From assembly GCA_002887195.1 (NCBI GenBank), contig PJAB01000033.1:1-56875 (forward strand): a DNA stretch of 56,875 nucleotides, in the 5' to 3' direction. Numbering within the stretch: the stretch's first letter is position 1; each line of letters begins with the position of its first letter. Shown piece by piece: positions 38,204 to 49,379 of the stretch. Origin of the DNA: Chrysochromulina parva. Its lineage: Eukaryota; Haptophyta; Prymnesiales; Chrysochromulinaceae. Under the pieces are notes generated by a model. It did no database searches. It was given only the letters and a program-made list of their open reading frames with translations, and was not told the origin of the DNA. Both the position numbers and the translations under genes were made by a program.

Positions 38204-39838
38204 ATGTTCGAATCGTTCCCTCTGGCTATCCCGGGCGCAGACAATCCTTATTTCTCGGCAGGCTTTGGACTCGGCATCCTCGGCAGCGGCCTCGCGGCGC
38301 TGCGCGGAAGCGCCAAGATGGCGGCCACGCTCGCCCAGCGTCATCTGCTGGTCACGCTCGAGGTGACGTCCAAGGACAAGGCGTACCCGTGGGTGCTGCA
38401 GTGGCTCACGGCGCAGGCGCGCCGCGGCGGTGCCACCGCCGCGCAGCACATGACAGTCGACACCGTGGCACAGCGACTGGCCAACGGCCAGGTGGAGACG
38501 CGCTTCGAGTTCACGCCGAGCCCGGGCCGGCACGTGCTGTGGCACGAGGGCCAGCTGCTGCTGGTGGACCGCGTGCGCGAGCAGGCCACCGTCGACCTGC
38601 ACACCGGCCAGCCGTGGGAGTGCGTGAAGCTCACCGCCTTCGGCCGGAGCCGCGAGCTCTTCCGGAAGCTGCTGCTCGAGGCGCAAGCGGCGGCCATGGC
38701 GAAGCAGGAGCTGACGACGGTGGTGTACACGAACTGGGGGACGGAGTGGCGGCCCTTTGGCGTGCCGCGCCGGCGCCGCCCCCTGCACTCCGTCGTGCTC
38801 GACGACGGCGTGGCCGAGCACTTGGTGGGCGACGTGAGAGAGTTCGTCGACTCCTCTCGCTGGTACATCGACCGCGGCATCCCATACCGTCGAGGGTACC
38901 TGCTACATGGCGCGCCAGGCTGCGGCAAGTCGTCCTTTGTAGCGGCGCTCGCGGGCGAGCTCGGCTACGACATATGCATCCTCAACCTCTCGGACGCGGG
39001 GCTGACGGACGATCGGCTGGCGCATGCGCTCAGTACGACGCCTCCGATGGCTCTCGTGCGCCAGGACGACGCGAACCAGACCTCCCGGGCCCCGGCCTGC
39101 CCCGGCCCTTGCCACTACCTCTACCCTTACCCACACTGCCCCTCGACCTCCGGCGTGCCCCTCGCTGTGCAGGTGCTGCTTGAGGACGTGGACGCGGCCT
39201 TCGTCAAACGCGAGGCAGGCGACCGACGTGCGACTCACGTGACGTTCAGCGGGCTGCTCAACGCGCTGGACGGCGTCGCGGCGGGCGAGGAGCGAATCCT
39301 CTTCATGACCACGAATCACCTTGAGCGCCTCGACCCAGCCCTCATCCGGCCGGGACGCGTCGACGTCATCCACGAGGTCGGACCAGCGACCCGGTCGCAG
39401 GCCCGGCGCATGTTCCTCAAATTCTTCCCCACAGAGGAGGCGCATGCAGACGCCTTCGCGCGCACCCTCGAGGGCGTCGACCTCTCGATGGCGGTGCTCC
39501 AGTCCTTTTTTATGCTCCACCGAGCGCGCGCCGACGAGGCCGTCGCCGCCGCCGACGACCTGCGCACAGGCGCGCAGGGCGCAGCCCGCCAGGGCGTGCC
39601 CATGCAGCAGCTGATGGCCGAGCGGGCCGTGCGCAAGGCCACCGCCGCCGCCGCTGGCAGCCGTGGTGCTGGCAGCGATGCCGGCAGCAGCGCTGGCGGC
39701 GCCGGCGGCGAGCCGACGGGCGCCACCGTAGCGGCCTCGTCCACGCCGCCAGGCGTGTGGGATGGCGACGTGACAAGCCTTGGCTGTGTGCCGGTTCCCG
39801 CGGGCTCCACCAGGCTACGCCTGCCCGGGGCACGGTAG
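38204..39838 (+). CDS. BCS1-type mitochondrial AAA ATPase
   Basis: Exons 38204-39055 and 39173-39838 give 505 residues. ATG 38204 is chosen; the longer frame opens with TTG. A hydrophobic segment near residues 18-35 is followed by the BCS1 N-terminal domain (AQRHLLVTLEVTSKDKAYPWVLQWL) and the AAA module: GYLLHGAPGCGKSSF (Walker A), VLLEDVDAAF (Walker B), FMTTNHLERLDPALIRPGRVD (sensor/Arg finger region). The open frame reads straight through a 117-bp stretch (39056-39172) encoding RQDDANQ...VPLAVQ that interrupts PPMALV|VLLEDVD. GTGCGC...GTGCAG ends and the intact Walker B after removal show it is an in-frame, stop-free intron. BCS1 inserts the Rieske protein into respiratory complex III. Ala/Gly-rich tail. 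Confidence 0.88.
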   Translation: MFESFPLAIPGADNPYFSAGFGLGILGSGLAALRGSAKMAATLAQRHLLVTLEVTSKDKAYPWVLQWLTAQARRGGATAAQHMTVDTVAQRLANGQVETRFEFTPSPGRHVLWHEGQLLLVDRVREQATVDLHTGQPWECVKLTAFGRSRELFRKLLLEAQAAAMAKQELTTVVYTNWGTEWRPFGVPRRRRPLHSVVLDDGVAEHLVGDVREFVDSSRWYIDRGIPYRRGYLLHGAPGCGKSSFVAALAGELGYDICILNLSDAGLTDDRLAHALSTTPPMALVRQDDANQTSRAPACPGPCHYLYPYPHCPSTSGVPLAVQVLLEDVDAAFVKREAGDRRATHVTFSGLLNALDGVAAGEERILFMTTNHLERLDPALIRPGRVDVIHEVGPATRSQARRMFLKFFPTEEAHADAFARTLEGVDLSMAVLQSFFMLHRARADEAVAAADDLRTGAQGAARQGVPMQQLMAERAVRKATAAAAGSRGAGSDAGSSAGGAGGEPTGATVAASSTPPGVWDGDVTSLGCVPVPAGSTRLRLPGAR

Positions 39839-39871
39839 CCTGTGCACAGGAGAGTCACTGACCTGAATAGA

Positions 39872-40243
39872 CTATTTCTTACCGCCATTCGCGAATTCTG
39901 CGTACACTCGCTCTGCACCCGGCTGTTCGTCTACGACCCACTCTACAGTCACATTCTTGACCATGCGCTTTTTGGTTAGCGGATCCGTCATGCCCACCTC
40001 CGCGGCACCCTCAGGGCCCTTCCAGCACCACTCGACCAGTTTCTCGAGCCTTTCCTTCTGCCCTTCCGCAACGATCTCTACACGCTTGTCGGCCAGATTC
40101 CATGCTCTACCCGTGATCCCCAGCGAGGTGGCCTTGAGCCGCGTGGTCTCACGGTAGTAGACACCCTGTACCTTGCCCTCGACGAAGACGCGGATGCGGG
40201 AAAGCGAAAACAGCGTCGCAGCCGGTGTGGCAGACGACGCCAT
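39872..40243 (-). CDS. Acylphosphatase
   Basis: 123 residues, close to the usual ~100 plus a short N-terminal extension. Core signature IRVFVEGKVQGVYYRETTRLKATSLG supplies the catalytic Arg (VYYR), and GITGRAWNLADKRVEIVAEG supplies the catalytic Asn. KLVEWCWKGPEGAAEV corresponds to the second helix. Hydrolyses acyl phosphates. Convergent with the BCS1-type gene, only 33 bases between stops. Confidence 0.93.
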   Translation of the reverse strand: MASSATPAATLFSLSRIRVFVEGKVQGVYYRETTRLKATSLGITGRAWNLADKRVEIVAEGQKERLEKLVEWCWKGPEGAAEVGMTDPLTKKRMVKNVTVEWVVDEQPGAERVYAEFANGGKK

Positions 40244-40369
40244 TCAAAGCGCCGTCGTGAACGTTCGTGCTGCCCGAAGTCCGTTACTGCAAGATGCACG
40301 GTTCCCCCCTTCTCATGTTCACGAGGGATTCCTTTCCTGCACTAGGTTCGCAAAGCTTATCCGTTGTCG

Positions 40370-40989
40370 ATGGCGCCCAAGGCGGCACCGCCGCCTGAGG
40401 CACCGCCGCCGGCGGAGGCCGAGCCCGAGCCCGAGCCCGAGGTCGGCGAGTCAAAGTTCGTCTTCCCAGATGGCTCCAAATACGGTATGCGCGACACGCC
40501 GCCTGGCGAGCGGCTCAGGGGGCCACGTCCTCGGTCACGGATGCTTGGCTGCCTCATCGGACCGTTGCGCTTGATTCTGCCGCCATCGCCCGAATTGAGC
40601 TGTGTCTGCGTTCGCCTCCGTTTGTACGTACAGAGGGTGGGTGGATGAAAAAGGACGGCGTCATGCTGCGCCACGGCCGCGGCCGCTTTGTTGACGGTGC
40701 CTCCGAGGACCAGACCTACGAGGGCGAGTGGTGCGATGACATGATGCAGGGCCGCGGCACCTTCTGCTATCAGAGCGGTGCCAAGTACGAGGGTGAGTTT
40801 GTCGCCAACAAGTACCACGGCCACGGTATCTTCGTCTTCCCCGACGGCGCGACGTACGAGGGACCCTTTGAACTGAACCAGATGCACGGTGTTGGCAAAT
40901 ACACGGACGCGCAGGGCGTCGTGTGGTCGGGCAAATTTTACAATGGAGTCGGCCCGGGCCTTAGCCACGGCTCGGTCGTCGCCAAGTAG
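40370..40989 (+). CDS. MORN-repeat protein
   Basis: Exons 40370-40484 and 40634-40989 (phase-1 intron, 149 bp, GTATGC...ACAG) give 156 residues. Splicing rebuilds a MORN unit: FVFPDGSKYEGGWMKKDG. Further MORN units follow: QTYEGEWCDDMMQGRGTF, AKYEGEFVANKYHGHGIF, ATYEGPFELNQMHGVGKY, VVWSGKFYNGVGPG. The N-terminus is Pro/Glu-rich. MORN repeats bind membranes or act as scaffolds, often in flagella or at membrane junctions. Divergent from the acylphosphatase, 126 bases apart. Confidence 0.88.
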
Positions 40990-41461
40990 AGGCGCGCGCA
41001 CAGCCGCCGCTTCGGTGCGCCCGCGAGCGCAGAGAATGGCGCGACACACAGTCTATGCACTATGGATCACATGGAGATAGGATTATCACAGATACACCCC
41101 AGAGGGGCTGTCGTCGAGCTTCAGTGACTGTCAGGTCTGAGTTTCAGTCTGAGTTGTTTCGCGGCCACACACGCGCCCACTCCGGCTCCCGGCACCCGGC
41201 ACCCGGGGAGCCGGGGTCCGCTTTGGTCCGCTCCGGCCTCCGCGGCGCGGGCTCGCGATATTCACCGAAATAGCTAATTGTAACCAAAGTCTCTGCGTAA
41301 GAGCTTCCGAGATGGCAAATTTCGTGATTGATGGTTTGTGAATTGAACTGTGATTCCTACGAACTTCGCGGTCATGAAGGCCTCCGGAAAGCCGTAGCTG
41401 ACGCACCCCTCTTCCGGACGCGAGGGCGACCCTGGCGTCGATACAAATGTCGGCGACAAAA
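40990..41461. other. Intergenic region
   Basis: 472 bases between the MORN gene and the next same-strand gene. Contains a short CACCCGG tandem near 41195-41212 and an AT-rich portion at 41270-41350. No gene seen. Confidence 0.5.
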
Positions 41462-42407
41462 ATGGCCTCAACCTTCAGCGTCGCCACGCTGATGCCGTCC
41501 AACAGCACGATCGGGCACGATGTCGAGAAGAGCGCGGTGCTCCAGGTTGCGACGCGGCTGCAGCAGGAGGGCCTCGCTCGGCTGGACGCCAACCCAGAAT
41601 CGTGAGTTTTACTGAGCCATCTTCGCGGCCTCTCGCGTCGCTCACTCTTTTTTTCGCGCCACGTGTCTCGTTCGCTGCAGGGCACTCGTCGCGTTGCGGC
41701 AGGCGTTCGCGCTCGAGCGGCAGTATGGTTATGACGACGAGCAGCTGTGCAGGGCTAGCGCAGCACTGTGCAAGGCGCTTTCACGCGTGCCCTCGGGGCC
41801 GGTGGAGGCGGTCACTCCGCTGCTGCAGGCGCTGGACGCCTTGGACGCGCGCGCGATCGCGGCGGGAGAGCCGCACGCGCCCAGCGGCTCGCCGCACCTC
41901 GGGTTCCTCACGCGCGAGCTCTATGGTCTTGCGCGCAAGCTGAGTTGCACGACGGAGCCGCATGGCGGAGCTCACGCACGGCTGGATGACCTGCGCGCGG
42001 CGGACCGCGCGTACGAGCGGCTCGCACAGCTCGCCAAGACTCACAAGCCGTTGCGCATCGGCACGCAGACCGAGCTCATCCTTACCTCGGAAGAGTGCTT
42101 CTACCAGCTGGCCGTCGCAGCCGAGCGTGCCGGGATGGCGCTCATGCGCTCGGGCTTGGCACGCGATCAGGAGGCGGCGTGCTTCTTCCTGCAGCGCGCC
42201 GCGCGCAAGCTCAAGCTAGCAGGGGCCTACGAGCACGATCCGAGGGTAGCTGAGGTTAGGAGTCTGCTCTCCACCGCCGAGGCACAGCTCAGGGACACGC
42301 AGCAGCAGCCGGCGCTCATGCCACAGCCGGGTGGGCCGAAGGCCGATGCGCCCGGGAGCGCCGCCGCGAGCGCGTCCGTACTGCCCGAGTCGTGTCTCGT
42401 GCAGTGA
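41462..42407 (+). CDS. Unrecognised alpha-helical protein
   Basis: Exons 41462-41601 and 41681-42407 (79-bp intron, phase 2, GTGAGT...CTGCAG) give 288 residues. It begins MASTFSVATLMPSN. The exon junction creates NPESALVALRQAFALERQYGYDD in one continuous helix. The rest is almost all helix: RAADRAYERLAQLAKTH and EECFYQLAVAAERAGMALMRSG followed by FFLQRAARKLKLAG, resembling TPR-like hairpins. The last 45 residues are Gln/Pro/Ala-rich. I do not recognise the family. Protein-like composition and an intron with consensus ends make it a real gene. Confidence 0.7.
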
Positions 42408-42938
42408 CGACGGGATAGGATACATGATACCACATCAGATCAGCATGTGCAGACAGAGCGGCAGTGAGTGCCTTCGCGCTACCTCCCGAAGGCCGTCTCT
42501 CGATTTCTCGAGGCGCAGAGAGGGAGAGCGCGCGAGGTCCGCACGCATGTGAGAGGCGGCGTGCCGCGAGCGCCCTCAGAGCAGAGGCAGTGATGTTCCA
42601 AGAGACGACAGACGAGGGTCGAGGTCCCCTCTACCCTGCGTCGCTCGACGAGCGTTGGAAAACAAGATGCAAGCGTGTGGTCTCGTGTAGGACTGTAGCA
42701 GGCCTGTGATTTGCGGACACTTCTGTCGAGAATCGGCCACATGCGACTTGGTTGTCTTCATGTTCACGAAGCCCCGTGAGACAGGAGAATCGCTATCTCT
42801 CCGCGCGGCACGCCGGAGTTTCTGTGCCCCAACCGATCTCCCTGCGATCACGCATCTCTCACGCAACCCACAGTCATGTGAGTCCACGCCGCCGGCCCCC
42901 GTCGGCACCTGCGAGCGGCGCACTTTGCATTCGCACCC
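42408..42938. other. Intergenic region
   Basis: 531 bases between the helical protein gene and the ferredoxin presequence frame. Some of it may contain an unseen first exon of the ferredoxin gene, since no ATG is in frame with the presequence. Confidence 0.4.
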
Positions 42939-43616
<678 letters not shown>

Positions 43617-44094
43617 GCGCGCGCAAGCCGGCAAGGCTCGCAGGGGCCAGCGGCCCGGCTCGCACCTGAGCCATGGCACGCGGCCCCCGGAGCGGGGCCC
43701 TCGAACCAAGTGACGGCGAGAGGCGTCGACACACATGCGGAGGGAAGCAGGCGCGGTTCGGGCGAATTTCCATCTCCACGTCTAGGGGCCTCGCAAGGTC
43801 GACGCGAGGTATATATGGATACATCACATGATGTTTGAAAACGAATCGTAGTGAATTTGGAGAACACTGCGCACTACGGTTAACCCACACAGGTCCAAGA
43901 CACAGTCGACTGTCGACAGTTGCTGAGCTCAAAACACAAAAGGGAACCCGAGGCAACCCCGTGTACGACACACGCGAGTGACGGCACTACGATAAACATG
44001 AAAAATATACCACTCGCCCTTGTCAACGGCTGTGTCGTGTTACATGTACATGTAGCGAACACACCGCAGGAACCTCACCGTCGGTGAATCACGC
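43617..44094. other. Intergenic region
   Basis: 478 bases between ferredoxin and SF3A3. AT-richer than its surroundings around 43805-43870 and 43985-44060. No gene or repeat family recognised. Confidence 0.5.
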
Positions 44095-45887
44095 ATGATC
44101 ACGCGTTCTCGTGGCGGAGTCCACGTCTCGCCCATGAGCGCCTCGCTCCTCGAGCGCGGCCGTGGGCTCCACGAGGACCTCGAGGTCCTCGAGCGCGCCA
44201 TGTACCGCGAGCTCGGCGACCCATCGGCCGGCAAGCTCAAGCGGGCAGATCAGATCGCTCGTGACCAGGTGCGTCCGGGCTGCGCAGCAAAAGCCTCCTG
44301 GTTTGGCGTCCCGCCCATTGGATGCCACGCGCGCTCACGGCTCGAATCGCTCGCGTGGTTCCCAATCGACAGGTGGTGGCGACGCTGCTGAACGCGCACC
44401 AGTCGCGCAGCGCGCAGCTCGGTGCGCTTTACGCTGACGCCGATGGAGCGCGCAAGGAGGAGCTCGCCTCGATGACACAGAGGAGCGCGGAGGGCTCCAT
44501 GGCGCCCGTGTTCACCACTTTCTACAACCAGCTGCGCTCGGTGCGCGAATACCATCGCAAGTTCCCTTCGGCGCCGAGCACCGAGAGCGCCGAGACGACC
44601 CTGATCGCCGCGGTGCTCGAGGCGGCGCCGGAGGTAGGCTTCACTGGCGAGGAGGCCGAGGGCCGGTACGTGGACATGCATGCGCTGCACGAGGCGTACC
44701 TGAATCTCAAGGGGTGTGAGCGCATCGACTACTGCACCTACCTCAAGCAGTGCTCTCACCTCGCCGCGCTCCCGAAGACCACGGCCACGTCGGGAGCGTA
44801 CGCTCGATACTCGCGCGAGCTGCGCGACTATCTGCTCGGCTTTCTGCGGCGCACACAGCCGCTCATGCCGCTGAACAAGCTGATCGAGGCGGCTGAGGCC
44901 GACTTCGAGCAGCGCTGGCAGAATGGCGCCGTCACGCGCTGGCAGAGCAGCCCACCCACCGAGGCGGCGCCAGCGCCGGCTGCAGTGGCGGCCTCGTCGG
45001 CGACCTTGGACCTTGGCACCTACGACAGCGCGGCGGCGCTCGAGGTCCTCGGTCTCGAGGTGCTCAAGCACGAGCTGACGCGCCGGGGGCTCAAGTGCGG
45101 CGGCACGCTGCAGCAGCGCGCCGAGCGGCTCTACCTGGCCAAGACGACGCCCCTGGCCGCCATGCCAAAGATTCATCTCGCCAAGCCGACGCCTCCGCCA
45201 GCGCCGCACGCCAACGGGGCCGCTTCCGGGAGCGCTTCCGATGGGAGCGCAGCCGGCTTGGCCGATGGGTCCGATGCAGCGGGCACGGCCGCTGCCGCGC
45301 GTGGCGCGCGCGCAGTCGCGTTGCTCGAGGAGCTCGTGGCGCGGCTGGGCGAGTTGCTTGCGGACGTACTCGAGGAGTCCGCGATGATGGTCGAGAAGAA
45401 GCAGGCGCGCACTTATGATGAGATCGAAAGAGATCTCATGCTCGCGGCGCAGGAGGATGCGATGGAGGTGGATGAGGACGAGGATGAGGACGCCGAGGAG
45501 AAGCCCATCTACAATCCGCTCAACCTGCCACTCGGCTGGGATGGCAAGCCCATCCCATATTGGCTCTACAAGCTGCATGGGCTCAATCTCGAGTTCAAAT
45601 GCGAGATCTGCGGCAACTACTCGTACTGGGGGCCGCGCCCCTTCGAGCGCCACTTCCAAGAGTGGCGCCATGCGTACGGCATGAAGTGCCTCGGCATCCC
45701 GAACAGCAAGCCTTTCCAAGGCATCACCCTCATCGAAGATGCGTATACGCTCTGGGCGAAGCTCAAGGCGGAGAAGGGGACGACGGCCTTCCAAGCCGAT
45801 ACCGAGGAGGAGTTCGAGGACGGCTCCGGCAACGTGATGACGCGCAAGGTGTACACCGATCTCGCGCGCCAGGGCCTGCTCGACTGA
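44095..45887 (+). CDS. SF3A3: Splicing factor 3A subunit 3 (SF3a60/Prp9)
   Basis: Exons 44095-44268 and 44373-45887 give 562 residues; the second Met (44134) may be the true start, since SASLLERGRGLHEDLEVLERAMYREL aligns with the usual N-terminus. The 104-bp phase-0 intron joins RADQIARDQ to VVATLLNAHQSRS. Later blocks are classic: EEGRYVDMHALHEAYLNL-type text, LDYCTYLKQCSHL-like text, a SAP-like helix pair (VLKHELTRRGLKCGGTLQQRAERL), and the C-terminal matrin-type zinc finger FKCEICGNYSYWGPRPFERHFQEWRHAYGMKCLGI. It is part of the U2 snRNP SF3a complex and is needed for branch-site recognition. An Ala/Gly-rich stretch (about residues 360-400) is an insertion relative to animals. Confidence 0.95.
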
Positions 45888-46596
45888 GACCCCACACGTA
45901 GCGCCCACACCCAAGAATGTTGGAGTGACGAGCGGATGCATGCAACTTGCAACAGAGAGGTGTGGTTGCGTGCTTATGACTGGGCTGGAGCTCACACTGG
46001 GCTCACCGTTACGTCCCCAGGTCACGCTGCGTGGAGCGTGCAATGCTGCACCCATCGAAGGCTGTTTCGTGCCACGCTGCGTGAATTTTGGGTATCACAT
46101 GTTCGCGCCAGAGCGAGGCGGTGTGCGTAAGGTACGCCAGTCGCGCGATACTCACGCAGCGTATTGAGTACGTCAGTATTGAGCATGTTTTGCCTTATTT
46201 CGGTATTATTCAATGCAGTTTGACAGGGTTGGCGTTAGATTCTGATAGAGTTAAGAGTACCGTGTCGTCCGACTTCACCGCGTACCGTACGCTCGTCCGG
46301 TCCGAGTCGCGTGACGGTATCGAAAGGCGAGCAGAGCAGCCATACAGAGGGGCGATATCAGAGAGGCCAGGCGATCGAAAAGGCCATCAGCACCGGTGCG
46401 GACTGCACGAACTTTTCACACTTAAAGGCAAACATACATAGAACTGTGAATTGATCCGGAGAAAATGCTTGCTTTCCGCCGTAAAGACAGACCGGGACTG
46501 CAGTCCAGGTGCAGTCCAGGACACCGCGTGGACGCCTATAACCCACGTCGTCCAACCCGTGACCTGCCCTCCCACCCCGCAGCGCCGACCGACGAC
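45888..46596. other. Intergenic region
   Basis: 709 bases between SF3A3 and the carbonic anhydrase ATG. AT-richer at 46160-46260. An in-frame ATG at 46465 could extend the carbonic anhydrase by 44 residues. Otherwise nothing recognised. Confidence 0.5.
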
Positions 46597-47344
46597 ATGG
46601 CCACCGAGACGACGAATCTGCACGCGGAGGTGCTCGCAGCGAATGCGGGCTACGTCGCCTCGTTTGGCGACAAGGGCAAGCTCGCGCTGCCTCCCGCGCG
46701 CGCTGCAGCATTCATCGTGTGCATGGATGCGCGCATTAACCCGGCCGCGGCCTTTGGGCTCGCCGAGGGCGACGCGCACGTGATCCGCAATGCGGGCGGC
46801 CGCGCGAGCGACGATGCGATCCGCTCTCTCGTCATCTCCCACAAGCTACTCGGCACAAAGGAGTGGTTCGGTGAGTAGCGGGGTGCGGCTGGCGCGCGCT
46901 CCGCGTCGTCTACGCGCCGCTCGGCCACGCGATATCCGCCGCCGTCTGAGCGCCCTCTGCACGGCCCCAGCAGCCACGCGCCGCGCTCACCTCGACCGTG
47001 CCCTGCCCTGCGCAGTTGTGCACCACACTGACTGCGGGATGGAGTACTTCAAGTCCGAGGAGCTCGCGAAGCTGCTCGAGACGTCGCTCGCGACGGCAAA
47101 CATCGTGCCCCTTGAGTCGGCACCCAAGGGTGTAACGTTCGAGAACGCGTCCGCGGAGGGCGGTTCGCACGATGGGCACGCCGTCCACTGGCTGCACATT
47201 GACGACCAGGAGGCGTCCGTGCGCGAGGACGTGGCGAAGATCGTGGGCCACTCGCTCACCGCGCCGGGCATCCCCGTTCACGGATACATCTACCACGTCG
47301 CCACGGGCGCCATCCAGCACGTCGTGACGCAGGTGACGGCGTAG
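46597..47344 (+). CDS. Beta-class carbonic anhydrase
   Basis: Exons 46597-46870 and 47016-47344 (145-bp phase-1 intron, GTGAGT...GCGCAG) give 200 residues. The zinc-site motif CMDARINP (C-x-D-x-R) is in exon 1, and the second His/Cys pair, HHTDCGM, sits just after the junction [31 protein letters not shown] matches the conserved core. Converts CO2 and bicarbonate, likely for carbon concentration or pH control. The second exon has an acidic/His-rich segment and a C-terminus ([15 protein letters not shown]) typical of short, bacterial-like beta-CAs. With ATG 46597 no targeting peptide is seen; the ATG at 46465 adds a basic 44-residue extension. Confidence 0.9.
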
Positions 47345-47817
47345 TGGGGTAGCGCAGCCTCGTCTGCGCGTCAATTGCTGCGCGTAATCGACGAATCGTG
47401 GTGCGCTGGTGCCCCACGTGGATCGGGGTGACGAGCTGGACGAGGCTCCATCCGACGTGTCGTGCGCCGTACTAGACGTGTAGAACGACACGCGGGCGCC
47501 TTCTCCATGAATGTGGACGCGACGCTCGAAGGCTCGTTTCCGCATGTTGATTTGGTGTCAAGACGTCGCAGGTGACGTGGAGCAGGACATTTGAGCCGGC
47601 GCCGCGGCCCCTACCATCGGCGTGCAGTGAATCTCCCTGGAATCGCCACGGTTCTGTGGTCGGCGCATCGGGCCGTGTTCATGGCCGATGGCGAGGGGGT
47701 CCAGGCAGCAGCCACATCTCAGTGCTGTGGACGATCCGAGCAGGCAGCACGAGCAAGAGCATGAACCTGCTCGGTTTGTGTACTCTTACGTTCAGTGTCG
47801 CGTAATAATTTGCAAAT
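47345..47817. other. Intergenic region
   Basis: 473 bases between the carbonic anhydrase and the SGNH gene. No protein-like frame or repeat recognised. Confidence 0.5.
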
Positions 47818-49236
47818 ATGTACGGCACATTCCAAGAACACCTCAACATCCATCACAGGCTCACAGGGTTTTTTGGACGACCCCGGCCACAGAGGTTTCC
47901 CCCATTCACAATGAGAAAGGAGGGGCGGCTTAGTGCGGCCGCATTCATTCATGATGCGGGTCGCCTCTGTCTCTGCGAGACTCCAGAGCACCTCTGTCTG
48001 GACGTTCTGCACTGGCGTCTCTCCGGTGCACGTGTTCCGCTGTTGAACATGGAGTCAGCACCCCGCCACGAATCACCTTTGCTGAGCAAATGCTTTCCAG
48101 GCTCTGCTCCAGGTAGATGGCATGGCAGCCGCGCGCCAGAATGGGTGATCGCATCGCCAGAGTGCCCTCCGCTGAAGCGGTACGTGTGGGTGGACCCGAC
48201 CCAGTGCGTCAAACGACAACCGTCGACTGTGCCCAACGCTGGACCGAGCAACCTGCCCTCGTGCGTGCAGCGCAACGACTCGCTGCTCGCCAATGGGCTC
48301 GCCAACGCTTCAGTGCTCATGGTTGGCGATTCCACGTCCGCACAGCTGCTCTGGCATTCGTGCGAGGCGTTCCGCGCGCGGCCACAGGCGCTGGTGGTCA
48401 TCGACCCCTCACACGGACCGCTCAAGAAGTACGCGCACAGGCTGCGCTCGCTCGACAACCATGTGTGCGACCTTCCCACGGGCGCCGGGACCGAGCGGCG
48501 TGAGCACCTCGTGATCGGCTCTTTTTCCCACTATGGCGTGACTGGCCCGCCGTACTGGGCGTTCGCGTACCCGCTGCCGCCGTGGCTGAGCAATACGACC
48601 TTCGGGATGGTGCGCGAGGACATGCCGCGCTTCCGGCTTCATACGGTACCGCCCGATTCGGACCCCACAGTCGTGGTGGCGAGCTCGGGGTTTTGGGACA
48701 TTGCGGCGTGGTGGATGCACGAGGGCAATTTCTCGAAGCGCTGGTCGCTGCCTGTGGACGAGGAATCGTCCGTCGCGGGGGCGGGCGGTGCTGGCGTCGC
48801 GGGCGTCGCGGGCGGCGCGGGCAGCGCGGGCGGCGCGGGCGGTGTCGCGAGCCATACGACACGTTACGTGATCGGCGTCCATCGGTTAGTTCGCGAGCTC
48901 AGGCATACTTTCCCACACTCGACCATCGTGTGGCGGATGATGCACCCGGGCCTGAAGCACTCGATCACGCCCAGGATCGTCGCGCGCCTGAACGCGGCCG
49001 TTCGGGCGGCCGCGCCCGCCTGGCGCCTGCCGCTGCTCGATGTAGAGCCGATGGTCGCTTCGCTCTCCAAGTCCGAGCAGCCGGGCTTTGGCGGCCCCGT
49101 GTATGGCACACAGGACGGGCGCCATCTTCACCCATGGCTCAACATCGCGCTGCTCAACGTGATCCTCAACGTCGTGCGCCACGTGAGCAGAGGCAAGCGC
49201 AAGCGCTCGCACGCCGGCCCACGTCGATTGCGATGA
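47818..49236 (+). CDS. SGNH-fold / PC-esterase-like protein
   Basis: 472 residues from ATG 47818; the first ~80 residues are not conserved-looking, so a later Met is possible. Block I, VLMVGDSTSAQLLWHS (about 165-180), carries the catalytic-Ser GDS motif; the C-terminal YGTQDGRHLHPWLN (about 430) supplies the Asp-x-x-His pair. Intermediate text (FWDIAAWWMHEG, VWRMMHPG) fits the family of trichome-birefringence-like and PMR5/CAS1 acyltransferases/esterases that modify polysaccharides. A Gly/Ala/Val low-complexity insert (about 320-340) and a basic C-terminal tail are lineage-specific. No membrane span is clear. Confidence 0.75.
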   Translation: MYGTFQEHLNIHHRLTGFFGRPRPQRFPPFTMRKEGRLSAAAFIHDAGRLCLCETPEHLCLDVLHWRLSGARVPLLNMESAPRHESPLLSKCFPGSAPGRWHGSRAPEWVIASPECPPLKRYVWVDPTQCVKRQPSTVPNAGPSNLPSCVQRNDSLLANGLANASVLMVGDSTSAQLLWHSCEAFRARPQALVVIDPSHGPLKKYAHRLRSLDNHVCDLPTGAGTERREHLVIGSFSHYGVTGPPYWAFAYPLPPWLSNTTFGMVREDMPRFRLHTVPPDSDPTVVVASSGFWDIAAWWMHEGNFSKRWSLPVDEESSVAGAGGAGVAGVAGGAGSAGGAGGVASHTTRYVIGVHRLVRELRHTFPHSTIVWRMMHPGLKHSITPRIVARLNAAVRAAAPAWRLPLLDVEPMVASLSKSEQPGFGGPVYGTQDGRHLHPWLNIALLNVILNVVRHVSRGKRKRSHAGPRRLR

Positions 49237-49379
49237 GGGGCGATTCGGAAGTGCATGGGGCCGGAGCGCGGAGGCGCGCGCGCGCGCGCGCACCGCAGGA
49301 TCTGTCGGGGGGTGGTTTTCAAAGTTGATGATCAGTTGTTCACACCTGATCTGCGACAGGAGCTTCGCCCTTCGGCGCG

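Noticed and set aside
44250..46055. 601-residue antisense frame over SF3A3
   Set aside because: Shadow of a GC-rich coding strand; His/Arg/Leu-rich, while the plus strand carries clear SF3A3 motifs.
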